Shown here piece by piece: positions 27,501 to 35,165 of a stretch of DNA of 37,450 bases. A program made the translations under genes and the position numbers. Position 1 is the stretch's first letter; the number at the start of each line of letters is the position of its first letter. Origin of the DNA: Acetobacter okinawensis. GTDB taxonomy: Bacteria; Pseudomonadota; Alphaproteobacteria; Acetobacterales; Acetobacteraceae. The stretch lies in contig NZ_JOPJ01000005.1 in the NCBI RefSeq assembly GCF_002153655.1, positions 1 through 37,450 of the forward strand, read 5' to 3'. The notes under the pieces were generated by a model. That model was not told where the DNA came from and did not search any database. It saw only the letters and a list, made by a program, of their open reading frames with translations.

Positions 27501-30500
27501 CCAACCCGGTGGAGGAAAAATAGGCGCTGGTCTGCTCGGCTGTCAGGGCATAAACGCTGCCATCCGATGTTGTGATTGTCAGATTACTGGCAGGCTGGCT
27601 GCTGCCACCCACAGTTGGCGTGCTGCCTCGCACGACCAGATCATACATGCCGCCATCGCCGGTGTTGGTAACCGTAGTGACCACGCGCACGCTCTCGCCC
27701 CCCTGCACGCCGGTCACATTCAGGTTGTCCTGATCAACCAGCCCTGTCTGGTTCGGGTTCCCCCCCGCAGTAAAAATACTGCCGGTGCTGTTGGCATCGG
27801 CATAGTTTGTGGGTTTACCCGCACTGCCTGAGCCATCCACACTATAAGACACATCCGTGGCAGCAGCGTTACTGCTGTTGACCACCGAGACAATGCCGGT
27901 TTTAAGCTCCGCCTGTGGTGAGCCCACCTGCTCTTGCAAAATAACCGATGTTGCCTGCGTGGTGCCCTGACCATTGGTGAAGGTGGACTGCTCCTGATTG
28001 GTCATGAGCAGGCCGTTAGCAAACGGCGCATTGGTCGCCCGCACCGTGAACAGCAAAGAGACAGTCTTGGCGGTAGCCTCGGATACGTGGCTGCTGTCCG
28101 CGAGCTGGAAATCCACATCATTGAGCTGCGCGCTGGACGTCACCCGGTCAATACTCACCGTGGTGGGGGACGTGCTGGACAGCAGATACGTGCCTGCGTT
28201 AGCGCCACTGATATAGCTGCTATCCGGCTGCGCCTGTGCCACCTGATAGGTCGAACTGCCCGAGGCATTGGGGTCGCCTGTGGTGAACAAGGGCTCCGGC
28301 AGGTAAGAGGCCAGATCAAGCCCGTTAAACGTGCCGGTTTGCAGGGTATATGTCGCCTTGTACGTTACAAGGTCCCCCGCCTTGATGGGGGGAATAGCCT
28401 CACCGTCCTTAATCTCCACATTGTTCACACCCACCACGCTCAGGGTTGTCTTGCCCTGTGGCACAGAAAGGCTGGTGTGGGACGTGTCTGTCGCGGTTTC
28501 TGCCGTTGTGCCATTTACCAACACGGGTTGTGGCGTAGTGCCGGTGCCCAGCAGGTTTACTTTTGCAAAAACATCGGACGTCAGCGTATCCGCCTCGGTC
28601 ACCGGATTGGCATTGACGTATTGTGGGTTAACCGTGGTGTAATAAACCAGCTGTCCACTGCCACCTGCAAGCATAAGAGCCGCCTTCAGGTCCTTGTCTG
28701 CAATGTTCAGGGTCATGGTGGTCGTGGTCTTGCCCGTGGCATCGGTAGACGTGGCCCAGATAAAATCCGGGTTGGTTGTGGCCTTGCCATCGGCATTGGT
28801 GCCCAGCTCAACCGTCTGCTGCACCCCCTTTGAATCCTTATAGGTAAAGACGGGTGTCATGGTGGTGGTGTTCAGCGTCTGCCCATCGCTGAGCGTGGCT
28901 GTAATGACCAGCCCACTGGAGCCATAATAATCCGAGTTCTCAACCAGAACGGTGTGTTTGATCACATCATTCGGCAATGCTGCGCCCGTACTATTCAGGC
29001 TGGTGTTGGTCACATCCTCCACTTTTTCCTGAATAGCAAAGGCCTTGGCGTCAAAACTGGTATTGCCCGAGCTGGTGCCAGACCCACTGACCGCAACCGG
29101 GGCCGCATGGTCGAGCGAGCCAACGGGAGCCGTCCAGTTATTGGCGCTGTAGCTGAACTTTAACGCATCCGTTTGTGTAGGTGCTACATTCCCGCTGCTC
29201 GCATCGGGCTGGAGAATACTATTGCCCGCAGCATCCGTAGACCCAACATAGGCCGGAATATCCAGCGTAACAGCACCCGTGGTGCTGGAAAGGCTCGTCG
29301 GCAGGGTTAAGGTCAGGGAGCCACCCGGCTGACCCGCAGTAACATGGGAGGCACTTGGCGTTAACGTCTGGGAGTTGCCCGCCGCATCAGTGTAGGTTAT
29401 CTGCCCACCCGTGTAGATTACCTGATCTGGCAGCGTGACGGTCACGGTGGTGCCCGTAATTGCCGCACCAGCCGTGACAGGAGCCGGGTTGAGGGTAATC
29501 TGGTAATGCTCAGGATACCCCGGGCCTGTCGGGCTTTCATCCTCGCCCACGCTGGTCTGGACCTGAGAGGTCACGTCAAGCAGGTTAATCGAGACCTGAC
29601 GCGTGGCGTCATCCCCCTGCACAGGGGCGGAACCACCGGTTACAGCCGAGTTCCCCAGCGCATACCCCCCCGCCACACCCAGAATGACGTTTTTGCCACT
29701 GGTGCTGCTTAACTGGCTGATGTGGGAAGAATCGCTCGCTTCCGTGCCAAAGGTCGCCACCATATTAATGGTGGGCTGCCCGGAGGTGTAGCTCCCAAAC
29801 GGCAGGCTGGCGGCGTACATGGTATCGCCCGCCTTGAGCCCGGTGGGTGCCGCAGCCCATATGCCCTTGTAATACGCCCCAACCTGACCGGGGTGGCTCG
29901 CATCATCCCCCACCAGTGTAATGGCCTGTGTGGTCAGGGTCTGGATTGTGTTGCCGCTGCTATCCACCATAACAAGCGATTGCAGGGGCGTGCTCTGCTG
30001 GTCATTGCTGGGGGTAAAAATTTCCACATATGGGGAATAGCCAGTCGCACCACCGGTGTTTTTGAACTGTATCGTCTCCTTAAAAGACCCGCCCAGCAAT
30101 GCAACATCGGTTTGGTCCGCACTACCCGTAAAGCTGACATCCGCCGTTGGGTTGGTGTCCAGCACATAATCGTACCCCGCCATGGCCGCGGCCGAGAACG
30201 GGTTCTCCACAGCGCTGGAGGTCATGCCTGCCGTCTGCTCGAGCGTCCAGTCCCCACCAAGCTGGGCCATGCCGGTCTTGTCGGTCGATGCGCCTATGTC
30301 CGCACCCGTCAGGGTGTGCAGGTCATCCACCAGAGCCTTGCCATCCACCCCTTGCCCGACATCACACCCCCAGAACAGAATCTGCCCGCCAGAGGCGAGT
30401 GAATCGCCCCAGCCGGTCACCTGTGCGCTGCTGGCCATAACAGTTGCCGCGTTAATGGTACTGTTGCCCAGCGTTACTTCGCCCGACTGCCCATAGGTTA

Positions 30501-30858
30501 GAAAATTGACTGATTGCAACTCATGCTGTTCAGACAAAACCTGAGAGACAAGGGCCATGCCGTCCCGGTCGGGGGAGACCACAACAACCCCGACCGTATC
30601 CGGCAGGGAGGCGGTCAGGGCTTGCCAGTCCGCCACGCGGGAATCAACAAAAACAACAGATGTCAGCGAATCTGACTTTGTGGTCGCATTATGCCCCTGT
30701 GCGTTTGCGGCCAGCGGCGTGTCCACAGCCGTATTCGTAACAGCGGCAACGGTCGTGCTCTCATGCTCGGCGCCCGGCTCATGGTTGTGGTCATGATGAT
30801 GGGCCGTATGAGCAACGCTTCCGTCAAAAAGATAACGCTGTTCAAGAATAAGGCGCAT
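21571..30858 (-). CDS. Giant repetitive secreted/surface protein with DUF4347 domain
   Basis: The product has about 3,095 residues from the ATG at 30858 (GGAG ribosome site about 10 nt upstream); an in-frame start 57 nt further out would bury the N-terminal motif. In order: LEQRYLFDGS at residues 5-14 (resembles the LEPR-XLL-type motif of giant secreted proteins), a His-rich stretch at ~18-33, DUF4347 at ~66-215 with its hallmark FWGCDVGQG, then over 2,000 residues of Ser/Thr/Gly/Asn-rich beta modules resembling DUF11/Ig repeats, two ~86-residue copies near 2550 and 2732, and a cadherin-like (CADG/He_PIG) domain at ~2917-3020 with LPNWMSFN and FNGTPPN. The C-terminus is basic. There is no Sec signal peptide. 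It is probably an adhesin or matrix protein. Confidence 0.88.
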   Translation of the reverse strand: MRLILEQRYLFDGSVAHTAHHHDHNHEPGAEHESTTVAAVTNTAVDTPLAANAQGHNATTKSDSLTSVVFVDSRVADWQALTASLPDTVGVVVVSPDRDGMALVSQVLSEQHELQSVNFLTYGQSGEVTLGNSTINAATVMASSAQVTGWGDSLASGGQILFWGCDVGQGVDGKALVDDLHTLTGADIGASTDKTGMAQLGGDWTLEQTAGMTSSAVENPFSAAAMAGYDYVLDTNPTADVSFTGSADQTDVALLGGSFKETIQFKNTGGATGYSPYVEIFTPSNDQQSTPLQSLVMVDSSGNTIQTLTTQAITLVGDDASHPGQVGAYYKGIWAAAPTGLKAGDTMYAASLPFGSYTSGQPTINMVATFGTEASDSSHISQLSSTSGKNVILGVAGGYALGNSAVTGGSAPVQGDDATRQVSINLLDVTSQVQTSVGEDESPTGPGYPEHYQITLNPAPVTAGAAITGTTVTVTLPDQVIYTGGQITYTDAAGNSQTLTPSASHVTAGQPGGSLTLTLPTSLSSTTGAVTLDIPAYVGSTDAAGNSILQPDASSGNVAPTQTDALKFSYSANNWTAPVGSLDHAAPVAVSGSGTSSGNTSFDAKAFAIQEKVEDVTNTSLNSTGAALPNDVIKHTVLVENSDYYGSSGLVITATLSDGQTLNTTTMTPVFTYKDSKGVQQTVELGTNADGKATTNPDFIWATSTDATGKTTTTMTLNIADKDLKAALMLAGGSGQLVYYTTVNPQYVNANPVTEADTLTSDVFAKVNLLGTGTTPQPVLVNGTTAETATDTSHTSLSVPQGKTTLSVVGVNNVEIKDGEAIPPIKAGDLVTYKATYTLQTGTFNGLDLASYLPEPLFTTGDPNASGSSTYQVAQAQPDSSYISGANAGTYLLSSTSPTTVSIDRVTSSAQLNDVDFQLADSSHVSEATAKTVSLLFTVRATNAPFANGLLMTNQEQSTFTNGQGTTQATSVILQEQVGSPQAELKTGIVSVVNSSNAAATDVSYSVDGSGSAGKPTNYADANSTGSIFTAGGNPNQTGLVDQDNLNVTGVQGGESVRVVTTVTNTGDGGMYDLVVRGSTPTVGGSSQPASNLTITTSDGSVYALTAEQTSAYFSSTGLDLSTVVSVNGGKTGEVLAAQTKDASGAVTRVASLSIAYDVTLPKETSLDTTLNASANVVSYTNTANGTNFVTNAVPLGGVATDISDSATMTTQSPTLSQTVSGSTINGVTDTSGTDTANATASLNGGSTNDNTVVAGERRTTTINVTVPQGKLTNGGDDVTVTVTLPAGVSYVSNSGTITLAGAGLSSDATPSVQNNGDGTLTFDFGKSVTNTGASAGTITLTYAANYASMGGDGKTGNLTATLHYSPDQGSTSDTVVERDPSLSETITAEKTNTTTPTDPTTATALPNTESVYSGEALTYKVTLNNTSSVPAYDIAIHPTSQNLDNVRYYYNGQSYTDLSQMQKDIVQSGGLASGSRLTYYVMGTVSSNITAESNVSVADSGTYTSVPNSTTSALTTPMQGNFSTSNATPAVAKLGADLWIVGESNGTEGATPSLSNPQSSAHVVPGDIISLHGVASVPEGKNDNVTLTFTLPKNMTLDQSSIKLLLGSPDNAVTASNLDMSTPGLRASMSSLADAKTTAATVGLSSSNYLYNPATGVLTINLGTVADNAMQAIPVYAVVDMQATVNNSADNTSGTNITSQLQVSSGSHVSNTAQVSEAVLEPKVVLTKDVSAIDYAAGTVTYTETLKNIGTATAYGVTLTDPLAAQNESYVPGSLYIVAPGASSGAPAMSTNAMTGTMTLAKGATEQFTYTVALADKTQGAALSTATATWLSLKGVTQGGSTTGGVTQSRDGSGALVGVDTYTTSVTTGLAAVSGHVWQNLGNDPSTYKAGLDTGLGVTLQLTPSSGSTPFVQNVTTNATDGSYAALVAVYGTPTNIATVSVPTAGTAGLPAQETLIANRYGAVTATSDTLPLAAATYSATGGLVINNVNMAYAVPDTAPTLTSGGTVGWGQAIPVTGNADGQPVALGSGSVTVADAEIDKLIAQSQTGQVGDSYNGTVLTVQRYVNNAPAASVEDSFAGSGTGATGVVLSGQTVLVDGQAVGTLAQAGGKLQITFAANATAALIGQTIAGLTYTYTGSSSDPGLSKVIIGATLSDNNPTTSGPQGLNTATSVPLFSAVDIPPPSFATSYQEQNNPQSLPATAVAVYPGLSLQDASGGASPTSIQQAVIKITGGQAGEDVLAVAIPSGEGLSTSTGADGTLKITSDGTTTLAQWQAALQAVTYYNTSAEPTAGAHTVQIALYENNSTHPVLTNGTITVLAADNSPVLDPSIPVSLSTAERDVATRVNPGMGAGTAVSDLVGLNTATGGPGNVTDPDGANLTQATAGQGRTPGIAITDAQTTAGQPDGTTTRSIGTWLYTTDGGKTWTAFAGNGATTPPGGGNALHLVADSTGQNRIYFQPTQSNWNGTISNALTFRAWDQSDGAANGSTSALPAVGTLGAGINTAGAAYSSAAETLDLHVTANNNAPVATGALPPLAGREDTTAPAQSIGTLFGPTFFDVADQQHSANNPTGSVANTLAGVALTSDQATPEQGHWQYSTDGGKSWVDVPQNVSTTNALVLSASTQIAFVPAANFNGQPGGLTATLIDSSTDVPLYHNAQGVSVTGADLATSSIAQTGVDVSHTGGNTALSVASVPLTTVIAAVNDAPVASGSVALVMPGEVDPAHPYNQTVGKLFDPTFSDQADQQRSATNPTGSVANTLVGVAIISDGANPKTQGSWVYSSDGGKTWTKLDPTTVSPTSALVLPRNTQLSFLPVSGYAGIPGRLGAALIESGSPLANGLVSAGVDVSTMMHDPTGTLSHTAVMLHTFIPDARPHGLPSLPGVMQSGNPSGLALASNAIETVFVSPFERSVSAAHQTWVQGSSVYRFVSTDAESGMEVPMGAFITPNGTESQMELQASMADGSPLPNWMSFNSVGRVFNGTPPNEILGGTMDLKVVGHDMFGHQAQVDVHVVVGHKTNLTEMVDVSETPRAIHASMDNLQHSASALLFAPLPDVAVHTVPTPTAGKPALRSQLRGMGSMAHSRAARELLDRRAF
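22410..23211 (-). repeat. Duplicated ~86-codon module in the giant gene
   Basis: Copies at about 22956-23211 and 22410-22665 lie 546 bp apart and share DPTF/GPTF, ADQQ, NPTGSVANTL, GVA and YSxDGGKxW blocks in the protein. The DNA is clearly related but has diverged, so this is an old duplication within the gene. Confidence 0.8.
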
Positions 30859-31165
30859 TTTAACCACTCTCCAAAACACAAGACATAACCGGGGCAGATT
30901 TAAACAAAACAGCACTAAACCAATTGGCTATTTTTCATTTTTCGTATGAATTTATACTGTCAAAGCGAAAAATTGTTCTGCAACAATTATTTAATTTAAC
31001 CTAACAAAAATAAAGTTAGATTAATTATGACATTGACGCAATGGTTAGAAGTGGGGCAATACTCCGGCCCCTTGCCTTTGCCCACATTGCATCTGTGCCG
31101 CGCAGGCTGTGCCCTGCCGCAATAAAATTGAACAGTTTTTAATAAAGAGCGGTTTTATTTCTAAA
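30859..31165. promoter_or_regulatory. AT-rich divergent control region with 18-bp palindrome
   Basis: The 307-bp gap between the giant gene and the divergent TolC-type gene is far richer in A/T than the coding DNA. It contains the near-central palindrome AATTGTT-ctgc-AACAATT (30971-30988). A TATACT (30953-30958, plus strand) is a candidate -10 element, and TTGACA on the minus strand (30963-30958) a candidate -35, but neither has a good partner at normal spacing. A shared regulator controlling both sides is plausible. Confidence 0.6.
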
Positions 31166-32794
31166 ATGAGCAGACACAGTCTTTCGCACGCCCGACCCAG
31201 CCTTGCTCTCTCCTCCATGGCGGTTGGGCTGCTTTTACTGACATCCGCCTGTGGCGTGCGCCCCAAACCGCTGACACTGCACGACCATATTGCCCGTGCC
31301 GATGCAGATCGCGCAGCGGTGGAGGCGCATTATGTGCCACTTAAGGGCGACCTGACCCTTGGCACCGCAATCGCGCGTGCGCTCAAGTTCAATTACGATG
31401 CACAGGTCGCCAAGCTTGAGATCAACCAGCAGGAAAAGCAGGTTGATCTGTCTCTTATGCAGATGTTGCCCCATCTGGCCGCCGATGCAGGCTACACGCA
31501 GCGCAGCAACAACAATGCGGCGGAAAGCATAGATTGGTTTAGCAACCAGCGATCGCTCGATTACTCCTACTCCGAGCAGAAAGCCCACGGCGCAGGCGAC
31601 ATCAGCTTTTCATGGAACGTGATGGACGCCGGGATCAGCTATTTTTCCGCACGTCAGCAGTCCTACCGCGCTCTTGTTGCTGTTGAGCGACGGCGGCGCG
31701 CCATTAATGATCTGGTCAAGGCGGTTACCACCACCTACTGGGAGGCCGCAGCCGGGCAGGTCATGCTGCCCCGTCTGGAGCCGATTATCAAATCGGCGGA
31801 GACCATGCTGGCCGCCTCGCATAGTGCTGCGACGGACCACCTGCAATCGCCCCTGCTGCTTCTGGACTACCAGCAGAATATTATCCAGATTCTGGGGGAT
31901 TTACGCCGCATCCGCGATGAGCTGGTGGGCGCTCGTATCCAGCTTGCCTCGTTTATTGATGTTCCGCAGGACATGCCCCTGCACCTGACCACCCTGCCAC
32001 AGGCCGTGCAGCCCGTTGCCGAGCTGGACACACCAGCCCTTGAGCGTATGGGCCTGATTATGCGGCCTGAACTCCGCATGGAAGTCTACCAGCAAAAAAT
32101 TGCCCGGCAGGATGTGTACAAAGAAATCCTGAAAATGATGCCGGGTATTGGCGCCATCGGTAACGGTAACTTTGATTCCAACGCCCTGCTGTACCACAAC
32201 ATCTGGGGGCAGATTGGTGTGCGTGGCACCATCAACCTGATCAACCTTATTCAGGGCCCGCAGGCAATCTCGGTTGCCAAAAGTGGTGTGCAGATTTCGG
32301 AAATTCGCCGTATGGCACTCAGTGTTGCCGTGTTGACACAGGTTAACCTGAGCATACAAAAATACCGCACATCGCTCGATGGGCTGCAAACTGCGCGTGA
32401 GATCAACACCGTCAGTCTGGATATGGAACGTCTGGCCAATGTGGCTGCAACTGCAGGCGCACAGTCCGAAGGGGACCGGGTGCGCCACCAGATGGCCGCT
32501 CTACTGGGGCAGTTGTCCTATAGCCGCGCTCTGGCACAGACCCATCAGGCTCTTGCCAATATCTACGCATCAATCGGGGTGGACCTTGTGCCCGCCACGG
32601 CCGATATTCAGGACCTTGACCACCTGACAGCACAGGTTGAACACTCCATAGCGGGGTGGCAGGCAGGCAAACTGCCCGATGTCAGCATAACAGACAATAC
32701 GGGCGGAACAGGCACTACTCCCGCACCTGCGCCCACCACCGCGGACAAACCTGTGGCAATGGACCAGACACCAACGTCCTCCATACCCGGCTGA
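31166..32794 (+). CDS. TolC-family outer-membrane efflux lipoprotein
   Basis: Trimeric outer-membrane channel for type I secretion or efflux. The 542-residue product starts at ATG 31166; a GTG at 31109 is in frame but would precede the signal peptide by 19 residues. The signal peptide ends in LLTSACG, suggesting an OprM-like lipid anchor although Thr at -3 is not canonical. Two OEP repeats follow, with coiled-coil segments such as ALKFNYDAQVAKLEINQQEKQ and LNLSIQKY-like helices. The last ~40 residues are Pro/Thr-rich. It is the first gene of the group divergent from the giant gene and is probably its exit channel. Confidence 0.85.
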   Translation: MSRHSLSHARPSLALSSMAVGLLLLTSACGVRPKPLTLHDHIARADADRAAVEAHYVPLKGDLTLGTAIARALKFNYDAQVAKLEINQQEKQVDLSLMQMLPHLAADAGYTQRSNNNAAESIDWFSNQRSLDYSYSEQKAHGAGDISFSWNVMDAGISYFSARQQSYRALVAVERRRRAINDLVKAVTTTYWEAAAGQVMLPRLEPIIKSAETMLAASHSAATDHLQSPLLLLDYQQNIIQILGDLRRIRDELVGARIQLASFIDVPQDMPLHLTTLPQAVQPVAELDTPALERMGLIMRPELRMEVYQQKIARQDVYKEILKMMPGIGAIGNGNFDSNALLYHNIWGQIGVRGTINLINLIQGPQAISVAKSGVQISEIRRMALSVAVLTQVNLSIQKYRTSLDGLQTAREINTVSLDMERLANVAATAGAQSEGDRVRHQMAALLGQLSYSRALAQTHQALANIYASIGVDLVPATADIQDLDHLTAQVEHSIAGWQAGKLPDVSITDNTGGTGTTPAPAPTTADKPVAMDQTPTSSIPG

Positions 32795-32804
32795 ACACGT
32801 CCTC

Positions 32805-32843
32805 ACCGCTCGAACGGGGGCATCCTCCCGTTCGAGCGGTTTT
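32805..32843 (+). terminator. Strong hairpin between tolC-type and hlyD-type genes
   Basis: A perfect 14-bp stem (left arm 32805-32818, right arm 32827-32840; ACCGCTCGAACGGG) can be extended by a G.U and a G-C pair to a 4-nt loop, and is followed by a run of four T. It lies 10 nt after the TolC-type gene. It should reduce or stop transcription into the adaptor genes, or protect the upstream mRNA end. Confidence 0.8.
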
Positions 32844-32875
32844 AAACCCTATCACCCCAACCGTTTTTCTCTTGG

Positions 32876-33811
32876 TTGTTCAGAAAAACAGTTTGTTTTA
32901 CCTCAGTGTCTGGAATTCAGGTGGCTCTATATTCCTTTACCCCCATCCTTGCTGCGTCACTCCTTTCTGGCTTTATCCTGTCCACAGCACAGGCGGCACA
33001 GACAGGGCATGACCTGCCAGTCAGTCAAATTCAGGCTGCCCCAACTCCAGTTCCCTCCCTCACCCCGGCACAAGACCCGGGTGTGGCTCAACCGCTGGCG
33101 CAGGCACTCCCCGCACCCATGCAGGCTTTGGCGCCCACCGCACCCGGCACGCCAGAGGACCGCCCCGCAGTCCAGATTACCGCGCCCACAAACACCCAGA
33201 TTAGTGCTGGCATGGCGGGACAACTGGTGGCGTTTCCTTTGCAGGATGGGGACAGGTTCAAGGCTGGGGATGTGCTGGCCCGCTTTCAGTGTTCACAGCA
33301 GGAAGCCACTCTTGCCCACGCCAGAGCGGAATATGTCAAACATCGGGGGCTGCTGGATGTGCAGACCCGCATGAAGGCACTTGGGCAATGGAGTGTGTCT
33401 GACCTGCATACCGCCGAGGCAGACCTGCAAGCCGCCAATGCCGACCTTAAAATGGCCTTGGCAGTGGTCGCGCAATGCACGATTGAGGCGCCCTTTAGTG
33501 GCCGTGTTTCCAACTTGATGGTGCATGACTACCAGTATCTCTCCCCCGGCACGCCAATGCTGGAAATTCTTGATGATTCAGCGCTCGAATTATCCATGCT
33601 CGTATCTTCCACAGCATTGCGCCACCTCCAGCCCGGAGCGACCTTTCAGGTCTGGATTCATGAAACAGATCGCACTTACGCGGCGCGTGTCACCCGCATT
33701 TCGGGCAAAGTGGACCCGGTCAGCAAAACCGTAAAAATTTACGCACAACTTGTACAGCCCGTCTCCGATCTGCTGCCCGGCATGACTGGCAGCGCTATTT
33801 TGAAAGATTAG
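32876..33811 (+). CDS. Periplasmic adaptor (HlyD/RND-type membrane fusion protein)
   Basis: Bridges an inner-membrane component and a TolC-type channel. The product has 311 residues if started at TTG 32876; a GTG at 32921 with GGA 6 nt upstream gives 296 residues and is equally possible. Both place a signal peptide ending ...STAQA before the mature protein. A Pro-rich linker precedes the lipoyl/barrel-sandwich halves (ISAGMAGQLVAFPLQDGDRFKAGDVLARF and CTIEAPFSGRVSNLMVHDYQYLSPGTPMLEI), which flank a short helical hairpin. A beta-barrel domain follows. It lies 82 bp before the next adaptor gene. Confidence 0.85.
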   Translation: MFRKTVCFTSVSGIQVALYSFTPILAASLLSGFILSTAQAAQTGHDLPVSQIQAAPTPVPSLTPAQDPGVAQPLAQALPAPMQALAPTAPGTPEDRPAVQITAPTNTQISAGMAGQLVAFPLQDGDRFKAGDVLARFQCSQQEATLAHARAEYVKHRGLLDVQTRMKALGQWSVSDLHTAEADLQAANADLKMALAVVAQCTIEAPFSGRVSNLMVHDYQYLSPGTPMLEILDDSALELSMLVSSTALRHLQPGATFQVWIHETDRTYAARVTRISGKVDPVSKTVKIYAQLVQPVSDLLPGMTGSAILKD

Positions 33812-33893
33812 AAGGCTGAACACCCCCCCTCCTACCGGACGCGACAACACGGCGCAGGATATTCGTCAGGCCGACCTGCTCCGGCTGTCTGGC

Positions 33894-35165
33894 GTGCTGG
33901 AATTATGCGCAAGACTTGGCGCATGCCCCGCTGATGAGCTGGATTTTGTTCTGCTCAATGAAAGTGCTGCACTGGTGCGTTACAGCCAGATGGCGCTCTA
34001 CGAAAGTGCGGCAGGGCGCATAAAAGGCGTGTCTGGCGTTGCCGTTTTTGAATCCTCCGCCCCTTATGTCCGTTGGTTGGATGCCGTTTTCAAACACGTG
34101 GGAGATGCCCCAAACACCCCGCGTCCGCTCTCCCCCGCAGATCTGCCCGATGCCCTTGCCCGGCAATGGCCGCAATGGCTGGCAGCCTTTGCCATTATAT
34201 TACCCCTCACCTGCCGCCATAGCCGCATGGGGCTGGCCCTTGTCGCGCGGGAAGAGGCGTGGACAGCAGCGGAAGTGCGCCTTCTGGGCATTCTTTGCAA
34301 CACCTACACGCAGGCTCAGGTTCTGGCCACAATGCCCCGGCTACCTGCTCACCCCCACCGCACACGCCGGGGCTGGATGGTGGGGGCCGGGGTGTTTTTG
34401 CTGGCTGTCGCACTTTTCCCCGTTCATTCGTGGGTTCTTGCGCCTGCCGAGGTTGTTGCCGTGGACCCGGCCTATGTCCGCGCGCCCTTTGCGGGCATTG
34501 TGCGCCAGATTAACGTCCCGCCCAATGGAGCCGTTAGCGCAGGCACAAGCGTTGTCGAGCTTGAGCGGGGCGAACTGGAAAGCCAATATCAGGTTGCCAA
34601 CAAGGCATGGCAGGTCGCTCGCACGGAATATGACGAGGCCGTGCAGGCCGGGATTTCCGACCCCAAGGCCCGCGCACAGGCTGCACAGTTACGCGGACGG
34701 ATTGACGAGCAGGTCGCCCAGATGCGCTATCAGGCCGAGCAGTTGCAAAAAACCTCCATTCCCACGCCCATATCCGGCCTTGCACTCTATAATGACCCGT
34801 CAGAATGGGTCGGCCGCCCGGTCGAGGCGGGAGAGCGTATTCTCATGGTCGCTCCAGAGCTCTCCCACCGGATTGAAATTCGCCTGCCTGTGACCGAAAT
34901 CGGTCATTTTGAAATCGGCTCCGCAGTGCGGTTTTTTGATAACGTACACCCCGACCACCCCGTGGATGGGCACCTTATTTTTGCCTCCTACGGCTCCAGC
35001 CTGACCTCCACCGGTACACTGGCCTACACCCTGCGCGCTGATATGGAACGAGATATGCGGATGGGCCTTAAAGGCACCGCACGCATTTATGGGCCACGCC
35101 ACATGCTGCTCACATGGGCTTTGCGTAAACCTCTTAGCGTTCTGCGACAGTGGCTTTCGTTCTGA
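33894..35165 (+). CDS. GAF-like/HlyD fusion adaptor, membrane anchored
   Basis: The product has 423 residues from GTG 33894. Residues ~1-145 resemble a GAF-type domain (FVLLNESAALVRYSQMALYE, then RMGLALVARE), predicted cytoplasmic. One membrane helix (161-178, WMVGAGVFLLAVALF) leads to HlyD-type periplasmic domains: barrel-sandwich half YVRAPFAGIVRQINVPPNGAV, a coiled-coil hairpin, and its return IPTPISGLALYND. The frame is open and protein-like upstream to 33804 (ADLLRLSGVLELC belongs to the same helix) but has no ATG, so the true start may be a rare codon further 5'. The stop overlaps the M50 gene. Confidence 0.78.
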   Translation: MLELCARLGACPADELDFVLLNESAALVRYSQMALYESAAGRIKGVSGVAVFESSAPYVRWLDAVFKHVGDAPNTPRPLSPADLPDALARQWPQWLAAFAIILPLTCRHSRMGLALVAREEAWTAAEVRLLGILCNTYTQAQVLATMPRLPAHPHRTRRGWMVGAGVFLLAVALFPVHSWVLAPAEVVAVDPAYVRAPFAGIVRQINVPPNGAVSAGTSVVELERGELESQYQVANKAWQVARTEYDEAVQAGISDPKARAQAAQLRGRIDEQVAQMRYQAEQLQKTSIPTPISGLALYNDPSEWVGRPVEAGERILMVAPELSHRIEIRLPVTEIGHFEIGSAVRFFDNVHPDHPVDGHLIFASYGSSLTSTGTLAYTLRADMERDMRMGLKGTARIYGPRHMLLTWALRKPLSVLRQWLSF

